Assembly (NCBI RefSeq): GCF_021732705.1
Contig: NZ_JAKFUM010000010.1
Coordinates: forward strand, 62,001 to 126,000
Direction of reading: 5' to 3'
Source: Nevskia sp.
GTDB taxonomy: Bacteria; Pseudomonadota; Gammaproteobacteria; Nevskiales; Nevskiaceae
Length of the DNA stretch: 64,000 nt
Part shown: positions 42,567 through 52,914 of the stretch, one piece after another
How positions within the stretch are numbered: the stretch's first letter is position 1
Layout of the letters: every line of letters starts with the position of its first letter
Translations under genes and position numbers: made by a program
The notes under the pieces: generated by a model
Databases searched by the model: none
Seen by the model: only the letters and a program-made list of their open reading frames with translations
Told to the model about the DNA's origin: nothing

Positions 42567-43916
42567 ATGAAAGCCTCACCCTCCTGGGCACCGTTGTTCC
42601 TGACCGCCGCGAGCCTGCTCGCCGCTCCCGCCGCATCGGCCGGCAATACCGATCTGTACTACCCGCCCGCTGCGGTCTCCGGCGGCCATGACTTCAACCA
42701 TGCGCCGGTCGGCCAGTCGTTCACGGCGCAGGCCGCCAGCGTCAAGGCCGGCCTGTATCTGGCCGATCAGACCTCGTTCAACGGCAGCGCCGGCTATCCG
42801 TACTCGGTGGCGCCGAGCCTTCGCGCCAACGTCAAGCTGATCAACGGCGAAGGCACCACCGGCACCGTGCTCGACAGCCGCGATGTCACGCTGACCGCGC
42901 CGTTCAACGGCTTCGTGTATGTCGACTACCGCGCCGCCGGCGTCACGCTGAACGTCGGGAGCCTGTACACCCTGCTGGTCACCGACATCTCGAACGTCGC
43001 CTACCCGAGCGGCGTCACCGGCTGGCTGGTGCCATCGGTCACCGGCCCGTCCGACGGAACGCCGCTGCCCCCGGGCGCCTACACCGGCGGCCACCCGATC
43101 CTGCAGAACCAGCTGGTGGTCAACGAGGGCGGCATCGGCGACAACGCCTTCGCCGTCATCGACCTGAACGGCGCCGGCGGCGGCACGCCGCCACCGACCG
43201 CGCCGGGCTGCGCGGCCACCAATGTCGCGATCAGCGCCGTGGCCGCGAGCCACCTCGATGTCGCCACCGCCGGCGGCAGCATCAGCCGCGTGTTCTACGC
43301 GCCGGCCTCGTCGACCAAGTTCGAAGGGGGTGCCACCGGGTTCAGCGTCGGCGCCCGCGTCACCTACGTCGGCACGCTCGACCTCGGTGGCTGCCGCGCC
43401 AGCAGCATGACCGTGATGCCGGCACCGACGCCGGTCACCATCGGCGGCGCGCTGCCCTACGGCCAGGTCGGCAGCCCGTATGCCGCGACGCTATCCGCCA
43501 GCGGCGGCACTGCGCCCTACGTCTGGACGGCTTCCGGCATCCCGGCCGGGCTGAGCTTCGCCAACGGCAGCCTCAGCGGCACGCCGACGATCGCCGGCAC
43601 CACCACGCTGACCGTCGACCTGTCCGACGCCGCAGGCCGCAGCACCCGCTCGACCTACTTGGTGACGATCAACGCAGCCCCGGCCGATCCCTGCAGCAAG
43701 CCATCGGGCACCAGGCTGCAGACCGGCAGCGGGCGGATCACCGCAGTCACCGGCAGCACCGTCCGTGTCGGCCTGCAGACGATCACCGTCAGCGGCTGCA
43801 CCACCGTGCGCTACCGGAACAAGGACACCGCGCTGAAGGTCGGCCAGACTGTCGACTGGAGCGGCTGGACCGTGTCCGGCACGCTGATCGCGAAGGATAT
43901 CAACGTCTTGCGTTGA
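42567..43916 (+). CDS. Secreted protein with putative-Ig (He_PIG-like) domain
   Basis: A 449-residue exported protein starting MKASPSWAPLFLTAASLLAA, with cleavage near AASAG. The N-terminal 190 residues are a beta-rich domain (GHDFNHAPVGQSFTAQAASV, LYTLLVTDIS). A Pro/Thr linker follows, then a strand-rich segment of the DUF5666-like type, then a putative-Ig domain with GQVGSPYAATLSASGGTAPY, IPAGLSFANGSLSGTP and TTTLTVDLSDAAG. The end (SGRITAVTGSTVRVG, TALKVGQTVDWSG) resembles the same DUF5666-like barrel again. It is extracellular or periplasmic, perhaps adhesive. Function unknown. Confidence 0.7.
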   Translation: MKASPSWAPLFLTAASLLAAPAASAGNTDLYYPPAAVSGGHDFNHAPVGQSFTAQAASVKAGLYLADQTSFNGSAGYPYSVAPSLRANVKLINGEGTTGTVLDSRDVTLTAPFNGFVYVDYRAAGVTLNVGSLYTLLVTDISNVAYPSGVTGWLVPSVTGPSDGTPLPPGAYTGGHPILQNQLVVNEGGIGDNAFAVIDLNGAGGGTPPPTAPGCAATNVAISAVAASHLDVATAGGSISRVFYAPASSTKFEGGATGFSVGARVTYVGTLDLGGCRASSMTVMPAPTPVTIGGALPYGQVGSPYAATLSASGGTAPYVWTASGIPAGLSFANGSLSGTPTIAGTTTLTVDLSDAAGRSTRSTYLVTINAAPADPCSKPSGTRLQTGSGRITAVTGSTVRVGLQTITVSGCTTVRYRNKDTALKVGQTVDWSGWTVSGTLIAKDINVLR

Positions 43917-43950
43917 TTCGAGCAACAGCGGCGCAACGCCGCCTGCAGCA

Positions 43951-43984
43951 CCCGAAACCCGCCGCTGATCCGGCGGGTTTCGGG
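43951..43984. terminator. Bidirectional terminator hairpin
   Basis: CCCGAAACCCGCCG (43951-43964) pairs perfectly with CGGCGGGTTTCGGG (43971-43984). The A/T-containing stem allows termination in both directions between the convergent genes ending at 43916 and 44001. Confidence 0.7.
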
Positions 43985-44000
43985 CTTGCGCGCGACGCGG

Positions 44001-44465
44001 CTAGCAGAACTGGTAGCCGAACCCGTTGTAGAAACAGGTGATCGGCACGAGGTAACCGATGTCGAGCGTCGAGACAGCGCCCGTCGACAGGTTCGTCACG
44101 GTGACGTACGCCGTGCCTTCGACATCACGGCTGCGGGCCGTGGTCGTGAACGAACAGCTGGCCGACGTCGAGGTGCAATTGTTGGCCTCGGGAATGCTCC
44201 ACACATAGGACTGGTTGGCGCTGCCGCCGGTGACCTTGAACACCACGGTGTAGCGAGACGCCGCATACGGTGCCGAGCAGTACGACGACGAAAAGCTGTT
44301 CTGCGCACCGGCTGGCGTGGCCGAGCAGCTCAGGCTCAGCGGCGGTGCGGACTGGGCGAGCAGCACGCCATCGCCCGGCTTGAACGCCGAGGCCTCGTTG
44401 CCAGCAACCGCCGCGAATGAAACCACTGCCAAACCTGCCATCAACAAGCTCGAACCCTGCTTCAT
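44001..44465 (-). CDS. Small secreted protein of unknown function
   Basis: A 154-residue exported protein (signal MKQGSSLLMAGLAVVSFAAV, cleavage near NEASA) with AGGGAG six bases before the start. The mature part looks like a single beta-sandwich with several Cys (LSLSCSAT, SSSYCSAP, NNCTSTSASCSF, ITCFYNGFGYQFC), enough for three disulfides. The pattern VVFKVTGGSANQSYVWSIP recalls PKD/Ig-like folds. Function unknown. Confidence 0.65.
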   Translation of the reverse strand: MKQGSSLLMAGLAVVSFAAVAGNEASAFKPGDGVLLAQSAPPLSLSCSATPAGAQNSFSSSYCSAPYAASRYTVVFKVTGGSANQSYVWSIPEANNCTSTSASCSFTTTARSRDVEGTAYVTVTNLSTGAVSTLDIGYLVPITCFYNGFGYQFC

Positions 44466-44587
44466 GCCGAATCTCCCTGTCAGTTCGCTGGATGCGCCAC
44501 AAAAAAGTGAATTACGACCACTTGATTTGTTCTACGCATCAAAATCTGACACGACAACGGACACTGATTACGGTCAACAGAGCGCCT

Positions 44588-44770
44588 GAATGATGCGGAC
44601 CGATCGACCGGTCCGGGTCGTCATCGCGCATCGGCCCGAAGCCCAGCGCCGGCGCGATGACTTCCAGCAGGCTTGCCGCGGAAGTTCTCGCCCACGAAGA
44701 TCGTCACGTCTGGATCGAATTCCAGCGTGTTTAGTGCCCGGATGGCCGGAACTTCGAACGGCTACGCGGC
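44588..44770 (-). pseudogene. Decayed fragment of an AAA (AAA_21-type) ATPase
   Basis: On the minus strand one frame reads PFEVPAIRALNTLEFDPDVT then IFVGEN, the usual N-terminus of a widespread family of small ABC-like ATPases (yPFxIPAIRxLdxLeFxPxVTffVGENGSGKS). A stop codon (TAG) stands where the conserved Tyr is expected. After GENFRGK the frame shifts and the next frame reads SLLEVIAPALGFGPMRDDDP, matching the helix after Walker A. The rest of the gene is missing. This is a relic of a lost gene next to hldD. Confidence 0.65.
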
Positions 44771-44846
44771 GCAACTGGCGATCCGATTGCGTGTCAGCCC
44801 GATCGTTCGGACGCAGCGCTTCGCTGCGATGCCGGCCTCCGAGCGG

Positions 44847-45782
44847 TCAGCCGTTCAACCAGTCCAGATAGCGCTTCACGCCCTGTTCGACGGTCAGGAA
44901 CGGCCGGTCGTAGCCGATGGCCCGCAGCTGCGCGTGGCTGGCCTCGGTGAAGCTCTGGTAGCGGCCGCGCAGGTTGTCCGGGAACGGCACGTACTCGATC
45001 GAGCCCTTGCCGTGCCAGGCGATGACGGCGTTGGCGATGTCGTTGAATGGCTGCGCGCGGCCGGTGCCGCAGTTGTAGATGCCGGACGTTTCCGGGTGAT
45101 CCCAGAACCACAGGTTCATCGCGACCACGTCATCGACATGGATGAAGTCACGGCGCTGGCCGCCGTTGTCGTAGCCGTCGCAGCCTTCGAACAGGCGGCA
45201 GAAGCCGTCCTTCACGATCTGGTTGTTGAAGTGGAACGCGGTCGACGCCATGCCGCCCTTGTGCTGCTCGCGCGGGCCATAGACGTTGAAGTAGCGCAGG
45301 CCGACGACCTGCGAAGTCAGCGCCTGCCGGCGCACGTACTGGTCGAACTGGAACTTCGAGTACGCGTACATGTTCAGCGGCTTTTCACAGGCGCGTTCCT
45401 CGCGGAAGCCCTGCGTGCCCATGCCGTAGACCGAGGCCGAACTGGCGTAGAAGTACGGAATGCGATGCTGCTGGCAGTAGTGCAGCAGCACCTTCGAGTA
45501 GCGGTAGTTCACGTCCATCACGAACTTGCCGTTCCACTCGGTGGTGGCGGAGCAGGCGCCCTGATGGAACACGGCGTCGATTTTGGGCAGATCGCCGCGC
45601 TCGACGCGGGCGAGGAACTCGTCCTTGTCGAGATAGTCGGCGATCTCGCCATCGGCCAGATTGCGGAACTTGGTGCCGTCGGTCATTTCGTCGACGGCGA
45701 GGATGTCGGTCCGGCCGCGGGCGTTGAGCCCGATGACGAGATTCGATCCGATGAAGCCGGCGGCTCCGGTGACCACGATCAT
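44847..45782 (-). CDS. hldD: ADP-L-glycero-D-manno-heptose 6-epimerase
   Basis: A 311-residue NAD(P)-dependent SDR epimerase that makes the L,D-heptose of the LPS inner core. Seen: N-terminal Rossmann [25 protein letters not shown], catalytic SSASVYG with [13 protein letters not shown] (YxxxK), [13 protein letters not shown] and [11 protein letters not shown]. Length matches HldD (310). Its ATG overlaps the glnE stop by 4 bp, an unusual pairing that couples LPS and nitrogen-control genes. No hldE or waa genes are in the window. Confidence 0.95.
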   Translation of the reverse strand: MIVVTGAAGFIGSNLVIGLNARGRTDILAVDEMTDGTKFRNLADGEIADYLDKDEFLARVERGDLPKIDAVFHQGACSATTEWNGKFVMDVNYRYSKVLLHYCQQHRIPYFYASSASVYGMGTQGFREERACEKPLNMYAYSKFQFDQYVRRQALTSQVVGLRYFNVYGPREQHKGGMASTAFHFNNQIVKDGFCRLFEGCDGYDNGGQRRDFIHVDDVVAMNLWFWDHPETSGIYNCGTGRAQPFNDIANAVIAWHGKGSIEYVPFPDNLRGRYQSFTEASHAQLRAIGYDRPFLTVEQGVKRYLDWLNG

Positions 45783-48589
45783 GCTGATTCTCCCAGGACG
45801 AGTTGCTGCCACAGTGCCGACACCGCGGCGCGTTCCGCCGCGAAGTCTGCCTGATCGGCCAGACCATCGGCCTGCTGCAGCGCGCGCCGGTGCAGCCAGC
45901 CGCGGTACTTGCGGGTGGCGTCGAGCAGCGCATCCTTCTGCGCCATGGTGATCCGGTGGCTGTCGGCCAGCGCTTCGAGCTGACGCCAGTTGTCGGTGTA
46001 GTCGATCAGGCTCGGCTGCGCACGGGCGTCGCGCAGGCACAGGAACTGGGTCAGGAATTCGGAATCGATCAGCCCGCCGCCGCCCTGCTTCAGATCCCAC
46101 TTGCCGGCGACGCGCTTCTCGAGGCTGGCGCGCATCTTCGCGCGCATGTCGACCACTTCCTGCCGCAGCTTGTCGACCGGGCGCGGCCGGGTCAGCACTT
46201 CGCGGCGCAGCTCGGCGATTGCCGCACACAGCCCCGGATCGCCGACCACAGTGCGGGCGCGCAGCAAGGCCTGATGTTCCCAGGTCCACGCCGACTCGCG
46301 CTGGTACTGCGCGAATGCCGGCAGGCCGCTGACCACGAGGCCGGAATTGCCGCTGGGCCGCAGTTGCAGATCGATCTCGTAGGCGCGGCCGGCCGGCGTC
46401 AGGGTGGCCAGCATGTGGACCACGCGCTGGCCGAGGCGGGCGAAGAACTGCGCGCTGGTGATCGGCCGCGTACCCAGGGTCAGGCCATCGGGCGCGTCGC
46501 AGTCGTAGACGAATACGAGGTCCAGATCGGAGCCGTAACCCAGTTCGATCGAACCGAACTTGCCGTAGGCGAGGATCGCGAACACGGCCTTCGAGCCATC
46601 GGCATTCAGCGGCTCGCCGTGCGGCTCCACCAGCTGCGCCCAGGCGCAGCGCAGCGCCTGCTCGACGATCGCCTCGGCCAGCCAGGTCAGGCGGTCGCTG
46701 ACCTGCACCAGCGGCAGGGTGCCGGCGAGATCGGCGGCGGCGATGCGCAGGGTCATCTCCTGCCGGTAGCGGCGCAGCAGTTCCATCTGCGGCTCGATGT
46801 CGGTCGACTGCAGCCGCGCGAAGCGGGCGACAAGGTCCGCGTGCAGCGCGGCCTTGCCCGGCGCCTCGGCGGCCAGACGCGGATCGAGCAGCGCATCGAG
46901 CAGCGCCGGCGTGCGCGCCAGCAAGGTGGTCAGCCACGGGCTGGCGGCGCACAGGCGCACCAGCGCGGCGCGCGCCACGGCCGAGTCGTGCAGAAGGATC
47001 AGGTACGGGCTGCGGCCGAGGATCGCGTTGATGACCTCGAACACGCGGGTCGCGGCCAGTGCCGCGTCCGGCTGGCGCGTGGCTTCGAGCAGCAGCAGCG
47101 GCAGCAGACCACGCAGCCGCTGCTGGGAAGCATCCGACAGGGTGCGCATCAGGCGGCAGGTGCGCAGATCGGCCAGCGCCTTGGCGACCTTGGCCGCGCC
47201 GTCGCCGAAGCCCTGCGCGCGCAGGGTCGCTTCGTCCTCGACCCGGGCATCCCAGGCTTCGCCGGCGGCGGAGTCGAAGGCGCGGGTCTGCGGCGTCTTT
47301 TCCGGTTCGGCGAACAGGCGCTCGAACTCCTGCCGCACGCGTTCGCGCGCGGCGTTCAGCGCCGCCAGCAGCGCCGGATACGACGGGGCGTCCAGCGCTG
47401 CCGCCAGCGCGGTCTGCCCGGCCTCCGTCACCGGCAGCACATGGGTCTGCTGATCGTCATGCAGCTGCACGGCGTTCTCGCAGCGGCGCAGCAGCACGTA
47501 GGCATCGTCGAGCGCGGCGACGCAGTCATGGCTCAGCAGCCCGACCTCGCCGAGGTAGCGCAGCACCGGCCGCAGCCGGGCATCGCGCAGGCGCACGTCC
47601 TGCCCGCCGCGGGTCAGCTGGAACAGCTGGACGATGAACTCGACCTCGCGAATGCCGCCGGGGCCGAGCTTGAGGTTGTCCGCCGCACCCTTGGCCTGCG
47701 CGTCGCGATCGATCAGGCCTTTCAGGTCGCGCAGCGAATTCAGCGCGCCGTAGTCGAGATAGCGGCGGTAGACGAACGGCCGCAGGCGATCGAGCAGCCA
47801 CTGGCCGGCGGCGAGATCGCCGGCGCAGGGCCGCGCCTTGATCATCGCGTAGCGTTCCCATTCCCGGCCATGGGTCTGGTAGTACTCCTCGAACGCGGCC
47901 GTCGACAGCGCCAGCGCGCCGACGCTGCCGAACGGCCGCAGCAGGGTGTCGACGCGGTAGACGAAGCCATCTTCGGTGATCGCGGCCAGCAGCCGGCTGG
48001 TCTCGCGCGCGAGCTTGGCGAAGTACTCCTCGTTGCTCAGCGTCAGACTCGGCGACCGGGCGCCGACCGTCTCGCCGCCTTCGGTGTAACCGAAGATCAG
48101 GTCGATGTCGGACGAAAAATTCAGCTCGCGCCCGCCGAGCTTGCCCATGCCGATCACGTACGGCGTTGCCGGCTTGCCGCTTGCGCCGATCGGCTGGCCG
48201 TGGCGCGCCTGCAGGTTGCCGGCAGCGAAGGCCAGCGCCGCGTCGCAGGCGGTGTCGGCAAGATCGGACAGCGCCTGCAGCGTCTCGTCGAGCGAGGCGA
48301 GGCCGGCGATGTCGCGATAGGCCAGCCGCGCCAGTTCGCGATTGCGGAACGTGCGCAGCGCGCGCATGAACGCGGGCTCGTCGCCGCTGCCGTCAGCCGC
48401 CGGGGCCGGCAGCGCCTTGCGCAGGCGCGCCGCGACCGGCGCCATCGGAATGCCGAACTCGCCGCTGCGCAGCGCCGCCTCGCTCCAGTCGCGATGGCGG
48501 GCAAAGGTCCGGGCCACGAACGGGCTGGCCGTCAGCACCCGGGCCAGCAGCGGATCGCCGGCGGGGTCAAGCGGGTTGGCAGAACTCAT
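45779..48589 (-). CDS. glnE: Glutamine synthetase adenylyltransferase/adenylyl-removing enzyme
   Basis: A 936-residue bifunctional regulator of glutamine synthetase, started at [19 protein letters not shown]. Both nucleotidyltransferase domains are intact: the N-terminal one has [20 protein letters not shown] (about residue 150) and the C-terminal one [20 protein letters not shown] (about residue 675). Each is followed by a helical GlnD-PII-uridylyltransferase-like domain. The N-terminal domain removes AMP from glutamine synthetase and the C-terminal one adds it, under PII control. Length matches E. coli GlnE (946). It is translationally coupled to hldD. Confidence 0.96.
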   Translation of the reverse strand: MSSANPLDPAGDPLLARVLTASPFVARTFARHRDWSEAALRSGEFGIPMAPVAARLRKALPAPAADGSGDEPAFMRALRTFRNRELARLAYRDIAGLASLDETLQALSDLADTACDAALAFAAGNLQARHGQPIGASGKPATPYVIGMGKLGGRELNFSSDIDLIFGYTEGGETVGARSPSLTLSNEEYFAKLARETSRLLAAITEDGFVYRVDTLLRPFGSVGALALSTAAFEEYYQTHGREWERYAMIKARPCAGDLAAGQWLLDRLRPFVYRRYLDYGALNSLRDLKGLIDRDAQAKGAADNLKLGPGGIREVEFIVQLFQLTRGGQDVRLRDARLRPVLRYLGEVGLLSHDCVAALDDAYVLLRRCENAVQLHDDQQTHVLPVTEAGQTALAAALDAPSYPALLAALNAARERVRQEFERLFAEPEKTPQTRAFDSAAGEAWDARVEDEATLRAQGFGDGAAKVAKALADLRTCRLMRTLSDASQQRLRGLLPLLLLEATRQPDAALAATRVFEVINAILGRSPYLILLHDSAVARAALVRLCAASPWLTTLLARTPALLDALLDPRLAAEAPGKAALHADLVARFARLQSTDIEPQMELLRRYRQEMTLRIAAADLAGTLPLVQVSDRLTWLAEAIVEQALRCAWAQLVEPHGEPLNADGSKAVFAILAYGKFGSIELGYGSDLDLVFVYDCDAPDGLTLGTRPITSAQFFARLGQRVVHMLATLTPAGRAYEIDLQLRPSGNSGLVVSGLPAFAQYQRESAWTWEHQALLRARTVVGDPGLCAAIAELRREVLTRPRPVDKLRQEVVDMRAKMRASLEKRVAGKWDLKQGGGGLIDSEFLTQFLCLRDARAQPSLIDYTDNWRQLEALADSHRITMAQKDALLDATRKYRGWLHRRALQQADGLADQADFAAERAAVSALWQQLVLGESA

Positions 48590-48836
48590 CTCGAAGGGTC
48601 TCGGCGGCTCGGGCCGCACTCGGGTGTCGTCAGGCGCCGAGTGTAGCGCCGGGCCTTTCGCCGTCGCCCCGGCCGCCGTCCCGGCCGGCAGCAGGCAGGG
48701 CGGATCGATGTTCAAGCCGCGCCCGGCCCGATATTCTTCGCGCCCCGGCGTTCAACCTTGCGCCCGCCAAGCCCCGACCCGCTCCCGGTCGCGGCTCCGG
48801 GCGCCTCGAGCCTTCGCCGCGATCGCTGCTTCCCGC

Positions 48837-50099
48837 ATGAACACCTCGATCTCTCCCGCCCCGCACGCGGATGTCCTGATCCTCGGCGGCGGCGTCATCG
48901 GCCTGAGCGCGGCGCTGGCGCTGCTCCGCGCCGGCCGCGGCGTCACGGTTCTCGAACAGGGCAGCGCCGGTGGTGCCGCCAGCCACGGCAACTGCGGCAC
49001 GATCACGCCGAGCCATCTGCCGCTGCACGCGCCCGGCACCCTGGCCAAAGGTCTGAAGTGGATGTTCAAAGCCGATGCGCCGCTGCGCATCCGGCCGAGC
49101 CTCGACCCGGCGCTGATCGGCTGGCTGCTGCGCTTCGCCAGGCGCTGCAACGCGCGCGATTTCCTGGCCACGGCCCGCGTCAAGGCGACGCTGCTGCAGG
49201 CCTCGCGCAGCCGGCTCGAAAGCCTGATCGCCGACGAAGGACTCGCCTGCGAATTCGAACGCAGCGGCACGCTGTACGTCTATCGCGACCCGGCCAGCTT
49301 CGAGCGCGCCGCGAGCGATGCCGCGCTGCTGCCGGAACTCGGCATTCGCTGCGACACGCTGAGCGGCGATGCCGTGCGGGCGATGGAACCGGCACTGAAC
49401 GGTTCGGTCGTCGGCGCGCATTTCCATCCGGGCGATGCCCGGCTGCGGCCGAACGCCTATGCCGCCGAACTCGCGCGCGCGGTGCGCGCGGCCGGCGGCG
49501 TGATCGAGGAAGGCTGCCGCATCACCGGCATCGCGACCGCCGGCGGCCGGATCGCGCATGTCGATACGTCGCAGGGCCGCCGCACCGGGCAGGAGATCGT
49601 GCTGGCGCTCGGCGCGTGGTCGCCGCTGCTCGGCCGGCAGCTCGGTCTGAACATCCCGATCCAGCCCGGCAAGGGCTATTCGATCACCTACACGCGGCCG
49701 GCGCTGGCCCCGGTGACGCCAATGGTGCTGAAGGAGCGCAGCGTCTGCGTGACGTCGTGGGCCAGCGGCTACCGGCTCGGCAGCACGATGGAATTCGCCG
49801 GCTACGACACCACGCTGAACCGCGTGCGGCTCGACGCGCTGGTGCGCGGCGCCGCCGAGTATCTGCACGAACCGGTCGGGCCGACCGTCGAAGAGGAGTG
49901 GTACGGCTGGCGGCCGATGACGCCGGATGACCTGCCGATCCTCGGTCGCTCCTCGAGCCTTGCCAACCTGACCTTGGCGACCGGCCACGGCATGCTCGGC
50001 GTCAGCCTGTCGGCGATCACCGGCCAGCTGATCGCCGAACAGATGACCGGCCGCGCGCCATCGCTGGATCTGGCGCCGTATTCGCCCGAACGCTTCTGA
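48837..50099 (+). CDS. D-amino-acid dehydrogenase-like FAD oxidoreductase
   Basis: A 420-residue DadA/DAO-family flavoprotein started at MNTSISPAPHADVLILGGGV. The FAD-binding Rossmann motif is LGGGVIGLSAALALLRAG. The mid-part AASHGNCGTITPSHLPLHAP and the end YGWRPMTPDDLPILG with GHGMLGVSLS are typical of DadA. It would oxidise D-amino acids (or a related imino compound) to oxo acids and pass electrons to the respiratory chain. No alanine racemase (dadX) is adjacent. It is divergent from glnE, 248 bp away. Confidence 0.85.
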   Translation: MNTSISPAPHADVLILGGGVIGLSAALALLRAGRGVTVLEQGSAGGAASHGNCGTITPSHLPLHAPGTLAKGLKWMFKADAPLRIRPSLDPALIGWLLRFARRCNARDFLATARVKATLLQASRSRLESLIADEGLACEFERSGTLYVYRDPASFERAASDAALLPELGIRCDTLSGDAVRAMEPALNGSVVGAHFHPGDARLRPNAYAAELARAVRAAGGVIEEGCRITGIATAGGRIAHVDTSQGRRTGQEIVLALGAWSPLLGRQLGLNIPIQPGKGYSITYTRPALAPVTPMVLKERSVCVTSWASGYRLGSTMEFAGYDTTLNRVRLDALVRGAAEYLHEPVGPTVEEEWYGWRPMTPDDLPILGRSSSLANLTLATGHGMLGVSLSAITGQLIAEQMTGRAPSLDLAPYSPERF

Positions 50100-50226
50100 G
50101 GTCAGCACCAGACGGTCTTGCCGACGAACGGCGCGACCGCTTTCCGGGACTTTGCGGCATTGACGCCGAAGCGCCCGGTCGCGCCAACTACGCGCCTTGT
50201 CCGCCCCGCCCCTTCGCCTGCCGCCG

Positions 50227-51222
50227 ATGAAGATGCCGACCCTCGCCACCCGCCTGCTGACCGCGCTGTCGCTGGCCCTTGCGCCCTGGCTGCCGGCCGC
50301 CGCGGCCGACAAGCCGCTGACGATCGCGTGGCAGACCACGGTCGAACCGTCGAAGCTGCCGCAGGCCGACGGCGCGTTTGACCGTGCGATGGGCCCGATC
50401 CAGTGGCGCAAGTTCGATTCCGGTGCCGACGTCATTGCCGCGATGGCCTCCGGCGACGTGCAGATCGGCTATGTCGGCTCCAGCCCGCTGGCCGCCGCCG
50501 CCGCCCGCAAGCTGCCGGTGCAGGCCTTCTACATCGTCGGCCTGATCGGCGAAGCCGAGGCGCTGGTGGTGAAGAAGGACGGCCCGATCGCCAAGCCGGC
50601 CGACCTCGTCGGCCGGAAGATCGCGGTGCCGTACGTCTCGACCACGCACTACAGCCTGCTGGCGGCGCTGAAGCACTGGGGCATCGACCCGAAGACCGTG
50701 CAGGTGCTGAACCTGCGGCCGCCGGAAATCGCCGCCGCCTGGGCCCGGGGTGACATCGACGGCGCCTACATCTGGGACCCGGCGCTCGGCAAGATCAAGC
50801 CGACGGCACGCGTCCTGGCGACCTCGGTCGACGTCGCCGGCTGGGGCGCGCCGACCTTCGATGCCTGGATCGTCCGCCGCGATTTCGCCGAGGCCCATCC
50901 GGAACTCGTCACCGCATTCGCGAAGGTCGCGGGCGCGGCCTATGCCGGCTACCGCCGTGCGCCGACCGTGTGGACCGCCGCCGCCGCGCCGAAGATCGCC
51001 AAGCTGACCGGCGCGCCGGCGGCCGACGTCGGCGCGCTGCTCGCCGGCTATACCCTGCCGGTGCTCGGCGAACAGGCCGGCGCGGCGCTGCTCGGCGGCG
51101 GCACGGCGAAGGCGGTGGCCGACACCGCTGCGTTCCTGAAGGCGCAAGGCAAGGTGCCGGCCGTGCCGGCCGATGTCACGCCGTTCGTCACCACGCGCTT
51201 CGTGGTCGACGCGGCCCGATGA
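50227..51222 (+). CDS. tauA: Taurine ABC transporter, periplasmic binding protein
   Basis: A 331-residue periplasmic protein with a signal peptide (LATRLLTALSLALAPWLPAA, cleavage after about AAA). The mature part starts KPLTIAWQTTVEPSKLPQAD, typical of TauA, and has the substrate-domain segments VQIGYVGSSPLAAAAA and RKIAVPYVSTTHYSLLAAL. It delivers taurine or related sulfonates to TauBC. Start MKMP at 50227; a second Met lies two codons on. First gene of tauABCD. Confidence 0.92.
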   Translation: MKMPTLATRLLTALSLALAPWLPAAAADKPLTIAWQTTVEPSKLPQADGAFDRAMGPIQWRKFDSGADVIAAMASGDVQIGYVGSSPLAAAAARKLPVQAFYIVGLIGEAEALVVKKDGPIAKPADLVGRKIAVPYVSTTHYSLLAALKHWGIDPKTVQVLNLRPPEIAAAWARGDIDGAYIWDPALGKIKPTARVLATSVDVAGWGAPTFDAWIVRRDFAEAHPELVTAFAKVAGAAYAGYRRAPTVWTAAAAPKIAKLTGAPAADVGALLAGYTLPVLGEQAGAALLGGGTAKAVADTAAFLKAQGKVPAVPADVTPFVTTRFVVDAAR

Positions 51223-51276
51223 TGTCCCGTGATACCTGATGACGCCCGGCGTGATCGTTCCGGATCGCCGCACGGC

Positions 51277-52062
51277 ATGAACCGCCGCATCCGCCTGCAC
51301 AGGGTCGCGCTGCGCTACGGCGCCACGCCGATTCTCGATGGCGTCGACCTCGACGTGGCGTCGGGCGAGTTCGTCGTCGTCGTCGGTGCCAGCGGCTCGG
51401 GCAAGACCTCGCTGCTGCGCCTTGCCGCCGGCTTCGTCGCCGCCGATGCCGGCGATGTGCGGCTCGATGACGCGCCGATCACCGGCCCGGGCGCCGAGCG
51501 CGCCGTCGTGTTCCAGGACGATGCGCTGTTTCCGTGGCTCGATGTCCGCGACAACGTCGCGTTTCCGCTGCGACTGCGCGGCGATGCCCGCGACGCGCGC
51601 CGTGCCGCGGCCGATGCCCAGCTGAGCGCCGTCGGCCTCGACGGCTACGGCTCGCGCAGGCTCTGGCAACTGAGCGGCGGCCAGCGCCAGCGCGTCGGCC
51701 TCGCCCGCGCGCTGATCGTGAAGCCGGCGTTCGTGCTGATGGACGAGCCGTTCGCCGCACTGGATGCGCTGACCCGCGCGCAGATGCAGGTCGCGCTGCT
51801 GCAGGTCTGGTCGCAGCATCGGCAGGGCGTGCTGTTCATCACCCATGACATCGACGAAGCGCTGCTGCTGGCCACGAAGCTGGTCGTGCTGGCCGGCAAG
51901 CCGTCGCGCGTTTCGGAAACGATCGAACTGGATTACGCCCGCCGCGTGCTGGCCGGCACGCCGGTGCGCGACGTGCGCGCCGATCCGGCGTTCCAGCAGC
52001 TGCGCGAGCGCGTGCTCGACCGACTGTTCGACGCCGCCGCCAGCCCGGGAGCCGCCCCGTGA
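51277..52062 (+). CDS. tauB: Taurine ABC transporter, ATP-binding protein
   Basis: A 261-residue ABC ATPase: Walker A VGASGSGKTSLLR, Q-loop VVFQDDALFPW, signature LSGGQRQRVGLARAL, Walker B FVLMDEPFAALDALT, and switch His in LFITHDIDEA. This is the nitrate/sulfonate/taurine subtype. It starts MNRRIRLHRVALRYG; a longer reading from 51229 is less likely. The stop overlaps the tauC start (GTGA). Confidence 0.93.
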   Translation: MNRRIRLHRVALRYGATPILDGVDLDVASGEFVVVVGASGSGKTSLLRLAAGFVAADAGDVRLDDAPITGPGAERAVVFQDDALFPWLDVRDNVAFPLRLRGDARDARRAAADAQLSAVGLDGYGSRRLWQLSGGQRQRVGLARALIVKPAFVLMDEPFAALDALTRAQMQVALLQVWSQHRQGVLFITHDIDEALLLATKLVVLAGKPSRVSETIELDYARRVLAGTPVRDVRADPAFQQLRERVLDRLFDAAASPGAAP

Positions 52063-52841
52063 GCGGCAGCGCCAAGCCCCGGCTGACCTTGGCGATTTCA
52101 GCGGCGACCGTCGCGCTGGTCGTGCTCGGCTGGTGGGCCGTGACCGGCGTCGGCGGCATCGATCCCCTGTTCCTGCCAAGCCCGGCGGCCGTCGTCGCGA
52201 AGTTTTTCGAAGCCGCGACCGAGGGCTATGCCGACGCCACGCTGTGGCAGCACCTTGGTGCGAGCCTCGGTCGGGTCTTCGCGGCACTCGCCGTCGCGGT
52301 TGCGCTCGGCGTGCCGGCGGGGCTGGCGATCGGCACCTCGCCGATCGGCCGCGGCATCCTCGATCCGCTGGTCGAAACCCTGCGCCCGATTCCGCCGCTG
52401 GCCTATCTGCCGCTGGTCGTGATCTGGCTCGGCATCGGCGAAACCTCGAAGGTCGTGGTCATCGCCATCGCGATGTTCGCGCCGATCGTCATCGCCACCG
52501 CGTCCGGCGTGGCGCATGTCGCGGCCAACCGGCTCGACGCGGCGCGGGCCTTCGGCGCGCGTGGCTGGCAGGTGCTGCTGCTGGTGCGGCTGCCGAGTGC
52601 GCTGCCGGACATCCTGACCGGCGTCCGGATCGCGCTCGGCGCCGGCTGGACCACGCTGGTCGCGGCTGAACTCGTCGCGGCAACGCGCGGTCTGGGTTTC
52701 ATGATCCAGTCGGCGGCGCAGTTCCTGGTCACCGACGTCGTGATCATGGGCATCGTCGTCATCGCCCTGATCGCGTTCCTGTTCGAAGCCGGCGTGCGCG
52801 CGCTGGAGCGCTGGCTGACGCCGTGGCGCGGCAAGCTGTGA
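52059..52841 (+). CDS. tauC: Taurine ABC transporter, permease
   Basis: A 260-residue inner-membrane permease with GTG start overlapping tauB by 4 bp. It has about six hydrophobic segments and the EAA-loop region of BPD permeases ([20 protein letters not shown]). The N-terminal [20 protein letters not shown] is a membrane helix and [12 protein letters not shown] is typical of TauC. Length is close to E. coli TauC (275). Confidence 0.93.
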   Translation: MSGSAKPRLTLAISAATVALVVLGWWAVTGVGGIDPLFLPSPAAVVAKFFEAATEGYADATLWQHLGASLGRVFAALAVAVALGVPAGLAIGTSPIGRGILDPLVETLRPIPPLAYLPLVVIWLGIGETSKVVVIAIAMFAPIVIATASGVAHVAANRLDAARAFGARGWQVLLLVRLPSALPDILTGVRIALGAGWTTLVAAELVAATRGLGFMIQSAAQFLVTDVVIMGIVVIALIAFLFEAGVRALERWLTPWRGKL

Positions 52842-52914
52842 AACACGCGCCTTCCGCCCAAATGAATGTGTATCTGACCCCCATTGTTTGCCGCAGCGAT
52901 TCGAAGGACCCGAG

